The translations under genes were made by a program, and so were the position numbers. Below the pieces are notes generated by a model. That model did not search any database. It saw nothing but the letters and a program-made list of their open reading frames with translations, and was not told the DNA's origin. From contig NZ_CAJXKH010000013.1 of assembly GCF_913055755.1 (NCBI RefSeq), positions 1 to 49,395 of the forward strand: a DNA stretch of 49,395 bases, in the 5' to 3' direction. This DNA comes from an uncultured Microbulbifer sp. GTDB lineage: Bacteria; Pseudomonadota; Gammaproteobacteria; Pseudomonadales; Cellvibrionaceae. Each line of letters opens with the position of its first letter. Position 1 is the stretch's first letter. Positions 1-8,436 of this stretch are shown here, one piece after another.

Positions 1-1
1 C

Positions 2-163
2 TGCGCGTTCATGCTGCCGGTGGCGACAGCGCCCAATGCCATTGTCTACGGGTCCGGGCACGTGACCATCCAGCAAATGATCCGGAAGGGCTTCTTCATC
101 AATCTGGCAGGGATCGTGATCATCGCGGCGATCGGATACTGGATCGCGCCGATGGTGCTGTAG
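2..163 (+). CDS. SLC13/DASS-type anion symporter, C-terminal fragment
   Basis: Only the last 53 residues are present; the frame is open from the left edge and ends at TAG 161-163. It reads CAFMLPVATAPNAIVYGSGH followed by a hydrophobic final helix (INLAGIVIIAAIGYWIAPMVL). The 'MPVATxPNAIV(Y/F)GSG' stretch is the C-terminal signature of the divalent anion:sodium symporter family (dicarboxylate, citrate, sulfate or phosphate carriers of the inner membrane). The substrate cannot be told from this tail. The next gene lies on the opposite strand and converges on it. Confidence 0.8.
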   Translation, partial: CAFMLPVATAPNAIVYGSGHVTIQQMIRKGFFINLAGIVIIAAIGYWIAPMVL

Positions 164-284
164 AGGAACCCGGCGCAACACGGCGCCAAATTCCTCCACT
201 GTCGGCAAGCTGCGTCCCTCACCCAGCCCCGTCTGCACTCAGGCATACAGGACCAAGCTGAACGCCACCTGAACTTAGGTTAAT

Positions 285-1322
285 TCAGGCCGCAGGCGGT
301 TCGCTGACCTTGACCATGAGCTTGCCGAGATTCTTGCCCTCGAACAGGCGGGACAGGCTGGCCGGCGCATTTTCGAGCCCGTCGACAATATCGGCTTCGA
401 ACTTGATCTTGCCGGCCATCAGCCATTGGGCCATCTGCTGGATGCCTTCCGGGAAGCGCGGGAAATAGTCGATGACGATAAAGCCCTTGAGCAAGGTGCG
501 GCGCATCAGCAGATTGGAGAAATTGTACGGGCCCGGCACCGGCTCTGTCGCGTTGTAGGTGCTGATCAGGCCGCAGAGCGGCATGCGTGAGAAATCGTTC
601 AGGCGGGCAATCACCTGATCCATGATCTTGCCGCCGACATTCTCGAAATACACATCGATCCCGTCCTCGCAGGCCGCCGCCAGTTGCCGGTCGAAATCGT
701 CCGCGTAGTGATCGATGCAGGCGTCAAAGCCCAGCTCGTTGACCGCAAAATCACACTTCTCCGCGCCGCCGGCAACGCCCACCACACGGCAGCCTTTCAG
801 TTTGCCGATCTGGCCGACGGTGGCGCCCACCGGGCCGGTGGCGGCGGCAACCACCAGGGTTTCTCCCTCTCTGGGGGCGCCGATATCCAGCAGGCCCATG
901 TAGGCGGTAAAGCCCGGCATACCCAGCAGGCCCAGCGCCATCGATGGTTGTGTGGGGTTCTTGCCGAGATTGATCAGCATGGTGCCATCGGACAGGGCGT
1001 AGTCCTGCCAGCCGCAGGTGTAGGACAGCACCCAGTCACCGTCACTGAAACCGTCCAGTTTCGATTCCACCACGCGGTTCACCGTGCCGCCCACCATCAC
1101 GTCGTCGATCGCCACCGGCTCCGCATAGGAGGGAGCATCGCTCATGCGGCCGCGCATGTACGGATCGAGGGAGAGAAAAACCGTGCGCAGGAGCACCTGG
1201 CCATCGGCGGGGCTGGGGATGTCGGTCTGCTCGAGGCGAAAGTTGTCGTCACTCGGCGCGCCCTTGGGGCGGGAGGCGAGGACAAGGCGGCGGTTGTGTT
1301 CCCTGGACTGGTTCAGGCTCAT
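285..1322 (-). CDS. NADP-dependent MDR-family oxidoreductase (CurA-like)
   Basis: A 345-residue zinc-independent medium-chain dehydrogenase/reductase, the usual length of the E. coli CurA / leukotriene B4 12-hydroxydehydrogenase group. The N-terminal GroES-like domain contains LSLDPYMRGRM, typical of this subgroup. The Rossmann part has AAATGPVGATVGQIGKLKGC with the GxVGxxxGQ nucleotide-binding pattern, followed by VVGVAGGAEKC. These enzymes reduce the double bond of alpha,beta-unsaturated ketones and aldehydes with NADPH in the cytoplasm. The physiological substrate here is unknown. It diverges from the MFS gene at 1619 across about 300 bp and has no obvious link to sugar catabolism. Confidence 0.9.
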   Translation of the reverse strand: MSLNQSREHNRRLVLASRPKGAPSDDNFRLEQTDIPSPADGQVLLRTVFLSLDPYMRGRMSDAPSYAEPVAIDDVMVGGTVNRVVESKLDGFSDGDWVLSYTCGWQDYALSDGTMLINLGKNPTQPSMALGLLGMPGFTAYMGLLDIGAPREGETLVVAAATGPVGATVGQIGKLKGCRVVGVAGGAEKCDFAVNELGFDACIDHYADDFDRQLAAACEDGIDVYFENVGGKIMDQVIARLNDFSRMPLCGLISTYNATEPVPGPYNFSNLLMRRTLLKGFIVIDYFPRFPEGIQQMAQWLMAGKIKFEADIVDGLENAPASLSRLFEGKNLGKLMVKVSEPPAA

Positions 1323-1485
1323 GGGGCTTCCTCCATTTTTTGTGGCGATATCGGCGGAATTTTGCAGCTTTTCCTGACGTTTGGAACGTAATCAGGGGTA
1401 ATGTTCGGCTGTCCAATCGGCGCTTCAGGGTAGGCGGCGGCAGCCTTGCGCGGGTTGCTCCCGGCGCCACTTTTGCTCAATTATT

Positions 1486-1499
1486 TGTAATCGTTTACA
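1486..1499. promoter_or_regulatory. LacI/cre-like operator, copy 1
   Basis: TGTAATCGTTTACA is a near-perfect inverted repeat (TGTAA/TTACA) with a central CG. It fits TGWAANCGNTNWCA, the pattern bound by many LacI-family regulators. The same 14 bases recur at 26589-26602. Its right arm forms the -35 box of the MFS promoter, so binding would be expected to repress. No LacI-family gene lies in the window. Confidence 0.7.
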
Positions 1500-1523
1500 T
1501 ATTTGTGCAATTAATTGTATAAA
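1494..1523 (+). promoter_or_regulatory. Sigma70-type promoter of the sugar MFS gene
   Basis: TTTACA (1494-1499) and TATAAA (1518-1523) are separated by 18 bp. They match the -35 and -10 consensus at five of six positions each. Transcription would start near 1530, leaving a leader of about 90 nt before the ATG at 1619. The -35 box lies inside the palindrome at 1486-1499. Confidence 0.65.
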
Positions 1524-1618
1524 GGAAGCTGTCCAGACTGGGTCCCCGTGGGGTAAAACAGGGCTGGGTGATAATAAGTCGGAGCCGCCAAGTGGCCCAC
1601 AGTGAGTGAGAGAACAAG

Positions 1619-3082
1619 ATGAATACCACCGTCAGCAGCGGTGCGGCGATTGACGCTGCGCCCGGAGTCGCGGACTCCGAATCCCTCCACGCAGAAACCA
1701 ATCACGGCCTGGTCATCGCCATTAGCGGTGTGGCCACCATCGGCGGCTTCCTGTTCGGCTTTGACAGCGGTGTGATCAACGGCACTGTGGAAGGCCTGCA
1801 GACCGCGTTCAATTCCGATTCTGCCGGCACCGGTTTCAATGTGGCGTCCATGCTGCTGGGCTGTGCCATCGGCGCTTTCTTTGCCGGTACCCTGGCGGAC
1901 AAATACGGGCGCAAGGCGCTGCTGGTGGCCTCGGCGATCATGTTTATCGTCTCCGCATGGGGTTCGGGCATTGCCACCGGTTCGCTGGAGTTTGTGTTCT
2001 ACCGTATTCTCGGCGGCCTCGCCGTCGGCGCCGCCAGTGTGATGACGCCCGCCTATATCAGCGAGGTGGCACCCGCCGCCTACCGGGGCAGGCTGGCCAC
2101 GGTGCAGCAGGTGGCGATCATCAGCGGCCTGACGGCTGCCTTTCTCAGTAACTACGCCATTGCCAAGTTTGCCGGTGCCTCCACCACCGAATTCTGGATG
2201 GGCTTTGAGGCCTGGCGCTGGATGTTCTGGATCGAGCTGATCCCCGCCGCCATCTTCCTGATCGGCCTCTACTTTATCCCCGAGAGCCCGCGCTTCCTGG
2301 TGGCCAGCGGCCGCGGCGATACCGCGCGTTCGGTGCTGGCGCGCCTGTTCGGCGCGCGCGCGGCCGCGGACAAGGAGCGGGATATCCGCGCCTCCCTGGC
2401 CGATGACCACCGCCCCAGTCTGTCCGACCTGAAGGATGCAAAAACCGGCAAGCTGCGCAGCATCGTCTGGGTGGGTATCGGCCTGGCGGTCTTCCAGCAG
2501 CTGGTGGGCATCAATGTGGTGTTCTACTACGGCGCGGTGCTATGGCAATCGGTCGGCTTTACCGAGAGCGACGCGCTGCTGATCAATGTGGTCTCCGGTG
2601 CGGTGAGTATCGCCGCGGTAATCACCGCGCTGATTCTGGTGGACAAGATCGGCCGCAAGCCGCTGCTGTGGGTCGGCTCCGTCGGTATGGCGGTGACCCT
2701 GGCGATCATGGCGGTGTCCTTCTCACAGGCCACCCTGGATGAAAGCGGTTCCCTGAGCCTGTCGGATTCCGTCGGCACCATCGCATTGATTGCGGCCAAT
2801 GCCTACGTGGTCTTCTTCAACGCCTCCTGGGGCCCGGTAATGTGGGTGATGCTCGGGGAGATGTTCCCCAACCAGATCCGCGGTTCCGGCCTCGCGGTTT
2901 CAGGCCTGGCCCAGTGGCTCGCCAACTTTGGTATCACCCTGTCGTTCCCGGTGCTGTTGATCAGTATCCAGCTCTCCGGCAGCTACGGCATCTATGCGCT
3001 GTGCGCCTTTATCTCGATCTTCTTCGTGAGCAAATACGTGCGCGAGACCAAAGGTCGCGAACTGGAGCAGATGCAAGGCTGA
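1619..3082 (+). CDS. Sugar porter family MFS transporter
   Basis: A 487-residue, 12-helix inner-membrane sugar:H+ symporter of the XylE/GalP/GLUT type. Family signatures include GFLFGFDSGVING in helix 1, DKYGRKALL in the loop after helix 2, PESPRFLVASGR after helix 6, QQLVGINVVFYYG in helix 7, DKIGRKPLL after helix 8, and a C-terminal ETKGRELEQ. Uptake of xylose, glucose or galactose is plausible. The exact hexose or pentose cannot be read from sequence. The gene stands alone behind a promoter with a cre-like operator identical to one near the xyloglucan operon, which suggests shared control. Two hairpins follow the stop. Confidence 0.92.
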   Translation: MNTTVSSGAAIDAAPGVADSESLHAETNHGLVIAISGVATIGGFLFGFDSGVINGTVEGLQTAFNSDSAGTGFNVASMLLGCAIGAFFAGTLADKYGRKALLVASAIMFIVSAWGSGIATGSLEFVFYRILGGLAVGAASVMTPAYISEVAPAAYRGRLATVQQVAIISGLTAAFLSNYAIAKFAGASTTEFWMGFEAWRWMFWIELIPAAIFLIGLYFIPESPRFLVASGRGDTARSVLARLFGARAAADKERDIRASLADDHRPSLSDLKDAKTGKLRSIVWVGIGLAVFQQLVGINVVFYYGAVLWQSVGFTESDALLINVVSGAVSIAAVITALILVDKIGRKPLLWVGSVGMAVTLAIMAVSFSQATLDESGSLSLSDSVGTIALIAANAYVVFFNASWGPVMWVMLGEMFPNQIRGSGLAVSGLAQWLANFGITLSFPVLLISIQLSGSYGIYALCAFISIFFVSKYVRETKGRELEQMQG

Positions 3083-3088
3083 TAGAAA

Positions 3089-3193
3089 CGGCGGCAGCGT
3101 TTGGCTGCCGCCGACCTCGAGCCCAAATTCTCCTGATTGAACCCGTGTGGCCCCTGCCCTGAATAGAACAGGGCATGCCCCGGGAATTTTTTT
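3089..3193 (+). terminator. Tandem hairpins after the MFS gene
   Basis: Seven bases after the MFS stop is a perfect 10-bp stem (CGGCGGCAGC / GCTGCCGCCG, 3089-3098 and 3104-3113) with a GTTTG loop but no T-tract. A second stem, TGCCCTG / CAGGGCA (3155-3161 and 3169-3175), is followed 11 bases later by T7 (3187-3193). Either or both could end MFS transcription. Neither is a textbook intrinsic terminator. Confidence 0.5.
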
Positions 3194-3270
3194 GGCTCGA
3201 CACTATTTATGTGATTAACCCTACTAAAAGGGTTTGCGGCACAGAAGCATAATAAGAAAGGAAGGCGCTT

Positions 3271-6200
3271 ATGAAACCGACCGATACCCCGTTCAAACCG
3301 CTGCGCGCACTGTTGGCGGCCGGCGTTGTACTCGCCGGACTGCCCGCACTGACCATTGCCGCCGGCGCCGGCTACCAGCTGGATCTGTGGCCAAAAACCC
3401 AGAGCCCGACGGTAAAGCCGGAGGTGGAAGCGCAGGTGGAAGCGCTGCTGCGGAAAATGACCCTGGAAGAAAAGGTCGGCCAGATCATGCAGCCGGAGAT
3501 CCAGTCCATCACACCGGAGGAGGTACGGAAATACCATATTGGATCGGTGTTGAACGGTGGTGGCTCCATTCCCGGACGCAAGGAAAACGCCGGCCCGGAC
3601 GACTGGCTGGCACTGGCGGACGCCTACTGGGAAGCCTCAATGGACACCAGTGACGGCGGCATTGCGATTCCGGTGATCTGGGGGACGGACGCGGTGCACG
3701 GTAACGGCAATCTCACAGGGGCCACGCTGTTCCCGCACAATATCGGTCTTGGTGCCACCAACGATCCCGAGCTGGTCCGCGCCATCGGTGCCGCTACCGC
3801 AAAAGAAGTGCGCACTACCGGCGTGGAGTGGGTTTTCGCTCCCACTCTGGCGGTGGCCCAGAACGATTTCTGGGGCCGCACCTACGAGAGCTACAGCGAA
3901 GATCCGAACATTGTAAAACGGTTTGCGTCGGCGATGGTGGAGGGACTGCAGGGGAAAATCGGCGGTGACGACTTCCTCGCCGAAAACCGTGTGCTGGCCT
4001 CGGCCAAACATTTTCTCGCCGACGGCGGTACCTTCGAGGGCGACGACCAGGGAGATGCGCGTATCAGCGAGCAGGAACTGGTACAGATCCACAGCGCCGG
4101 CTACCCGCCCGCCATTGAAAGCGGGGTACAGACCATCATGGCCAGCTTCTCCGAGTGGAACGGCGAGAAGCACCACGGCAACAAATACATCCTCACCGAC
4201 GTGCTGAAAAACCGTATGGGGTTTGATGGCCTGGTGGTGGGCGACTGGAACGGACACGGTCAGGTTCCCGGTTGCACCAACGACAGTTGCGCGCAGGCGA
4301 TCAATGCGGGCATCGATCTGTTGATGGTGACCTACGACTGGAAAAACATGATCGCCAATACTCTCGAGCAGGTGAAGAGTGGTGAGATTACCGAGGCCCG
4401 GCTCGACGATGCGGTGCGCCGTATCCTGCGGGTAAAACTGCGCGCGGGCCTGTTTGACAAGAAACCTTCACAGCGTGCCCTGGCCGGGGACGAGGGTATG
4501 GTGGGCAATGCGAAGCACCGTGCACTCGCTCGTCGCGCGGTACGTGAAAGCCTGGTGCTGCTGAAAAACCGCGATCACATTCTGCCACTCGATCCCGGCA
4601 AGAACATTCTGGTGGCCGGCCCCGGTGCCGACAGCATCGCCATGCAATCCGGCGGCTGGAGCGTGAGCTGGCAGGGCGCGGGCATTCCCAACGAAAAATT
4701 CCCCGGTGCCACCTCGATCTACCGGGGAATCAAAAAAGCCGTGGAAAGTGCCGGCGGCCGCGCGACGCTATCGGAACGGGGGGAATATTCGAAAAAGCCG
4801 GATGCCGCCATTGTGGTGTTCGGCGAGCGCCCCTACGCCGAGGGGCAGGGGGATCTCAATACCCTGGAATTTGAACCCGGCAACAAGGTGAGCCTGGCGC
4901 TGCTGAAAAAATTGCAGTCGCAGAATATTCCCGTGGTTTCCGTATTCCTTTCCGGTCGTCCGCTGTGGGTGAATCCGGAAATCAACGCCTCTGATGCCTT
5001 CGTTGCCGCCTGGCTGCCGGGCACCGAGGGGGATGGTGTTGCGGATATGCTGATCGCGGATAGCGAGGGCAAAGCGCGCTACGATTTTACCGGCCGCCTG
5101 TCGTTCTCATGGCCCGGGTTGCCTCTGCAGGCAAAACTCAATCCCCACCATCCGGACTACGAACCACTGTTTACCCCTGGGTATGGACTGAGCCTGTTCG
5201 GTGAAAAAGAGGGACCGGAGAAACTTGCAGAGAATGTTCCCGGATTGGTGCGCGGTGAACCGGAGAGCTACGCACTCTACCAGGGCCGCCCGTTGCAGCC
5301 CTGGGGTATCCAGATTGACGACTTCGAGCAGAACCAGATGCTGAGCGGTGCTTTTGCCAAATTGCCCAGTGGTCGCGTGACAGTGGTGACCAGCGACAAA
5401 GACGTGCAGGAAGATGCGCTTACCTTTAAATGGCAGGACACCTGGCTGGCGCGGCTCAGCCTGAAACACGGTGCTCCGCTGGATCTTTCCAGTTACGTGG
5501 AAGAGGGCGTTCTGTCATTCGACCTGAAAGTGGACGACCTGGAAAACGCCGACCTGGCGCTGGAAATACAGTGCGGTGACAACTGTGAGCGCCGTGTCGA
5601 CCTGACCGTGCAGGCGCGGAAAGGTATCGGCAAAGGCTGGCAGCGTGAGAGCTACAAGCTCAGTTGTTTTGTGCAGGAAGGCGATGACCTCTCGAATGTT
5701 TCCGTGCCCTTCGCGCTGCGTGCGGGCGGCAAGGGACAGGTCGTCGTGGCCAATGTGACACTGGAGAAATCCGCCGAGGCGCAAGACCGGTGCCCCGATT
5801 ACCGCACCCTCGCCACAACACCGGACACGCGTCACGAATACTGGGCAAAGGGCTGGTGGGATGAGCGCTTCGAGCGCAACCAGAAACGTCTGGCCGAGGG
5901 CAATGTCGACCTGCTGATGATTGGGGACTCCATCACCGAGGCGTGGGAGAAAGAAGGAAAAGCCGTTTGGGAGAAATACTATGCGGACCGCAACGCGGTG
6001 AACCTGGGCTACGGCGGCGACCGAACGGAAAACCTGTTGTGGCGCCTGCAGAACGGCGAACTCGATGGGATCAAACCGAAAGCTGCGGTAGTAATGATCG
6101 GTACCAACAATACCGGCCACCGCCTGGAAGACCCTGAGCTTACCGCCGCCGGTATCCGCGCGGTACTGGATGAGCTGCGCGCGCGCCAGCCGCAGATGAA

Positions 6201-6459
6201 AATTCTGTTGCTCGGTATTTTTCCCCGAGATCCTCAGCCGGGTACACCGATGCGCAAAGTGAACCTGGGGGTCAACGGGATCATTGAAGACTATGCCGAT
6301 GGCGAGCATATTATCTATCAGGAAATCTACAGCGAATTTCTCGAGGAAGATGGAAGTCTCACCAAGGAGATCATGCCGGATTACCTGCACCTGAACGAAA
6401 AGGGCTACCAGATCTGGGCGGAGGCGATGGAGCCGACGCTGTCCGGGCTGATCGATTGA
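3271..6459 (+). CDS. Secreted GH3 beta-glucosidase fused to a C-terminal SGNH/GDSL esterase domain
   Basis: 1062 residues, some 200 more than the usual GH3 exo-1,3/1,4-beta-glucanase (ExoP/Cel3 type). After a signal peptide (about 1-31) come the GH3 (alpha/beta)8 domain (about 55-400), with nucleophile Asp325 in VGDWNGHG, and the alpha/beta sandwich domain (about 415-640). An ExoP-type beta-rich domain follows (about 670-850). From about residue 865 there is a complete SGNH hydrolase of the PAF-acetylhydrolase-like kind: GDS with Ser887, Gly in NLGYGG, GTNN with Asn946, and DYLH with Asp1037 and His1040. So one polypeptide should carry exo-beta-glucosidase and acyl- or acetylesterase activity. 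GH3 would release glucose from cello- or xyloglucan-oligosaccharides; the esterase substrate is inferred to be an acetylated sugar. The ATG has RBS AAGGAAGG seven bases upstream. A GH43 gene follows 22 bp later, so the two are probably cotranscribed. Confidence 0.93.
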   Translation: MKPTDTPFKPLRALLAAGVVLAGLPALTIAAGAGYQLDLWPKTQSPTVKPEVEAQVEALLRKMTLEEKVGQIMQPEIQSITPEEVRKYHIGSVLNGGGSIPGRKENAGPDDWLALADAYWEASMDTSDGGIAIPVIWGTDAVHGNGNLTGATLFPHNIGLGATNDPELVRAIGAATAKEVRTTGVEWVFAPTLAVAQNDFWGRTYESYSEDPNIVKRFASAMVEGLQGKIGGDDFLAENRVLASAKHFLADGGTFEGDDQGDARISEQELVQIHSAGYPPAIESGVQTIMASFSEWNGEKHHGNKYILTDVLKNRMGFDGLVVGDWNGHGQVPGCTNDSCAQAINAGIDLLMVTYDWKNMIANTLEQVKSGEITEARLDDAVRRILRVKLRAGLFDKKPSQRALAGDEGMVGNAKHRALARRAVRESLVLLKNRDHILPLDPGKNILVAGPGADSIAMQSGGWSVSWQGAGIPNEKFPGATSIYRGIKKAVESAGGRATLSERGEYSKKPDAAIVVFGERPYAEGQGDLNTLEFEPGNKVSLALLKKLQSQNIPVVSVFLSGRPLWVNPEINASDAFVAAWLPGTEGDGVADMLIADSEGKARYDFTGRLSFSWPGLPLQAKLNPHHPDYEPLFTPGYGLSLFGEKEGPEKLAENVPGLVRGEPESYALYQGRPLQPWGIQIDDFEQNQMLSGAFAKLPSGRVTVVTSDKDVQEDALTFKWQDTWLARLSLKHGAPLDLSSYVEEGVLSFDLKVDDLENADLALEIQCGDNCERRVDLTVQARKGIGKGWQRESYKLSCFVQEGDDLSNVSVPFALRAGGKGQVVVANVTLEKSAEAQDRCPDYRTLATTPDTRHEYWAKGWWDERFERNQKRLAEGNVDLLMIGDSITEAWEKEGKAVWEKYYADRNAVNLGYGGDRTENLLWRLQNGELDGIKPKAAVVMIGTNNTGHRLEDPELTAAGIRAVLDELRARQPQMKILLLGIFPRDPQPGTPMRKVNLGVNGIIEDYADGEHIIYQEIYSEFLEEDGSLTKEIMPDYLHLNEKGYQIWAEAMEPTLSGLID

Positions 6460-6481
6460 TTGGCACTGGGGGAGAGCAACG

Positions 6482-8176
6482 ATGGTAGACAATACCCGCC
6501 GCAGGCTGTTCAAAGCGCTGGCCGCAGGCGCGGCTTCTGCTCCGTTGGCTGGCAATGTACTGGCGAGAGCTGGAAATTGCACAGACGAAGCGCCGAGTGC
6601 GTTGCCGGCACCGCCTGATTGGGGCAGAACGGTAGAGGGACAGCGAAGTGCTGATCTCGGAGACGGCACTTTTCTGAACCCCATAGTGCCCGGGGATCAT
6701 CCGGACCCTACCATCATCAAGGACGGTGACGATTACTACATGACGTTCTCGTCCTTCTACTCCTATCCCGGTCTGGTGATCTGGCATTCCACCGATCTGG
6801 TGAACTGGGCTCCTGTAGGGCCCGCTTTGTTCAAGCCGCTCGGTGCTATCTGGGCGGTAGATCTGTGCAAGCACGAAGATCGCTATTACATCTATATTCC
6901 GGCTAATCCGGACGATAAAGGCTGGTCCATTTTTGTCATTTGGGCGGAGGATATCCGTGGCCCCTGGAGCGACCCCATCGATATGAAAATCCCCGGCTGT
7001 ATCGATCCGGGACATATTGTGGGGGAGGATGGTCACCGCTACCTGTTCGTGAATGGTATTCGCAAAATCCGAATTTCCGACGACGGCCTGGCAGCCGTGG
7101 GAGAGCTGGAGCACGCCTACAGTCCCTGGCGTTATCCCGATGAATGGGTGGTGGAAAACTTCGCACCCGAGGGCCCGAAGTTACTCCGCCGCGGTGACTG
7201 GTTTTACCTGGTGACGGCTGTAGGCGGTACCGCAGGACCAGCTACCGGCCATATGGTGATTGCCGCGCGAGCAAAATCCATTCACGGCCCCTGGGAACAC
7301 TGTCCGCAAAATCCGCTGGTACGCACCGCGAACAAGAGTGAGCCCTGGTGGTCGCGGGGCCATGCGACGCTGGTGGAAGGCCCGACCAGAAATGGACAGG
7401 AGGGTGATTGGTGGATGGTTTACCACGGTTATGAAAACGGATTTCGCACGCTTGGCAGGCAGAGATTGCTGGAGCCGATCGAATGGACAGAAGACGGCTG
7501 GTTTCGCGCGAAGGGTGGGGATTTGTCCCAGTCAATGCGCAAGCCTGCAGGTGGCAAGCGAGTCGGTCTGGCTGGGCAGGAATTGTCCGATGACTTTGCC
7601 AGCAACCGATTCGGTATCCAGTGGACTTTTCACAAACCACGCGCGAATGAAATGCAGCGGGTTCGCTACGAAGACCTCGGCCTGAGCATTATCGGGAGAG
7701 GCGAGACCCCGGCCGACAGTGCCCCCTTGACCTGTATTCCGGTTGACCGTTCCTATGAGGTAGAAGTCACCATAGATCTGGCTGATGGTTGTGAAGGTGG
7801 TCTGTTGCTGTTTTACAACCACAAGGCATTCGTCGGTCTGGGGTTTTCCCGGCAATACATCAAGACATTTCAGTACGCGGAAGAACAGACTTGGTTTCGC
7901 CAACCGGCAGAGACAGGCAGCCTGCGAATTAAAATGACCAATCGTGAAAATGTGGTGACTTATCACTACTCTCGTGATGAAGGCGAAACCTGGGAACTAC
8001 ACGGCCATCGAATGGAAGTGTCGGGTATTCACCACAACGTTTTTGGCGGCTTTCTCAGTTTACGTGTGGCTTTGTACAGTGCAGTGGACGGCGAATCACG
8101 CAATTCGAATTCGCGCGCCGTGGAGATGCAAAATGGCAGTGTACGTTTCAGAGACTTCCGCTATCGCGCTATTTGA
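6482..8176 (+). CDS. GH43 glycosidase (beta-xylosidase/alpha-L-arabinofuranosidase) with Tat signal
   Basis: 564 residues. The N-terminus TRRRLFKALAAGAA resembles a twin-arginine signal and ends near LARA (residue 30), so export in a folded state is likely. The five-bladed propeller of GH43 follows, with the expected triad: base Asp75 (GDHPDPT), pKa modulator Asp175 (CIDPGHI) and acid Glu230 (APEGPK). The region from about 385 to the end looks like the beta-sandwich C-terminal domain of GH43 xylosidases. It would remove terminal xylose or arabinose from hemicellulose oligosaccharides; sequence alone does not decide between them. It lies 22 bp after the GH3-esterase gene. Confidence 0.88.
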   Translation: MVDNTRRRLFKALAAGAASAPLAGNVLARAGNCTDEAPSALPAPPDWGRTVEGQRSADLGDGTFLNPIVPGDHPDPTIIKDGDDYYMTFSSFYSYPGLVIWHSTDLVNWAPVGPALFKPLGAIWAVDLCKHEDRYYIYIPANPDDKGWSIFVIWAEDIRGPWSDPIDMKIPGCIDPGHIVGEDGHRYLFVNGIRKIRISDDGLAAVGELEHAYSPWRYPDEWVVENFAPEGPKLLRRGDWFYLVTAVGGTAGPATGHMVIAARAKSIHGPWEHCPQNPLVRTANKSEPWWSRGHATLVEGPTRNGQEGDWWMVYHGYENGFRTLGRQRLLEPIEWTEDGWFRAKGGDLSQSMRKPAGGKRVGLAGQELSDDFASNRFGIQWTFHKPRANEMQRVRYEDLGLSIIGRGETPADSAPLTCIPVDRSYEVEVTIDLADGCEGGLLLFYNHKAFVGLGFSRQYIKTFQYAEEQTWFRQPAETGSLRIKMTNRENVVTYHYSRDEGETWELHGHRMEVSGIHHNVFGGFLSLRVALYSAVDGESRNSNSRAVEMQNGSVRFRDFRYRAI

Positions 8177-8436
8177 ACTGCATTCAAAATTGGTCGGGTT
8201 GGCAATGCGGATGTCGTGAATGATTTAATCCATTTGGTTGTTTGTTTAGGGTGTTCTTTTCAATATGTTCTCCGCTGTTGTGATCCTTTTCGCCTGACAG
8301 TTTTGTACCTGGCATTCTTGCGTTTATCGCTATTTCCCGCTGCCGAGACACCAAGGAAGCAATCCGGTATTCTTCACTTTCATATATTTGTATGACGATA
8401 TGAGAGTGAATAAGAACAACAGGAAATTGACTTCCC

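Larger units (their letters stand above)
1323..1618. other. Divergent intergenic region
   Basis: This 296-bp spacer separates the MDR reductase (-) from the sugar MFS gene (+). The half next to the MFS gene is AT-rich and holds a cre-like palindrome at 1486-1499 and a promoter at 1494-1523. I see no convincing reductase promoter and no small gene. Confidence 0.6.
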
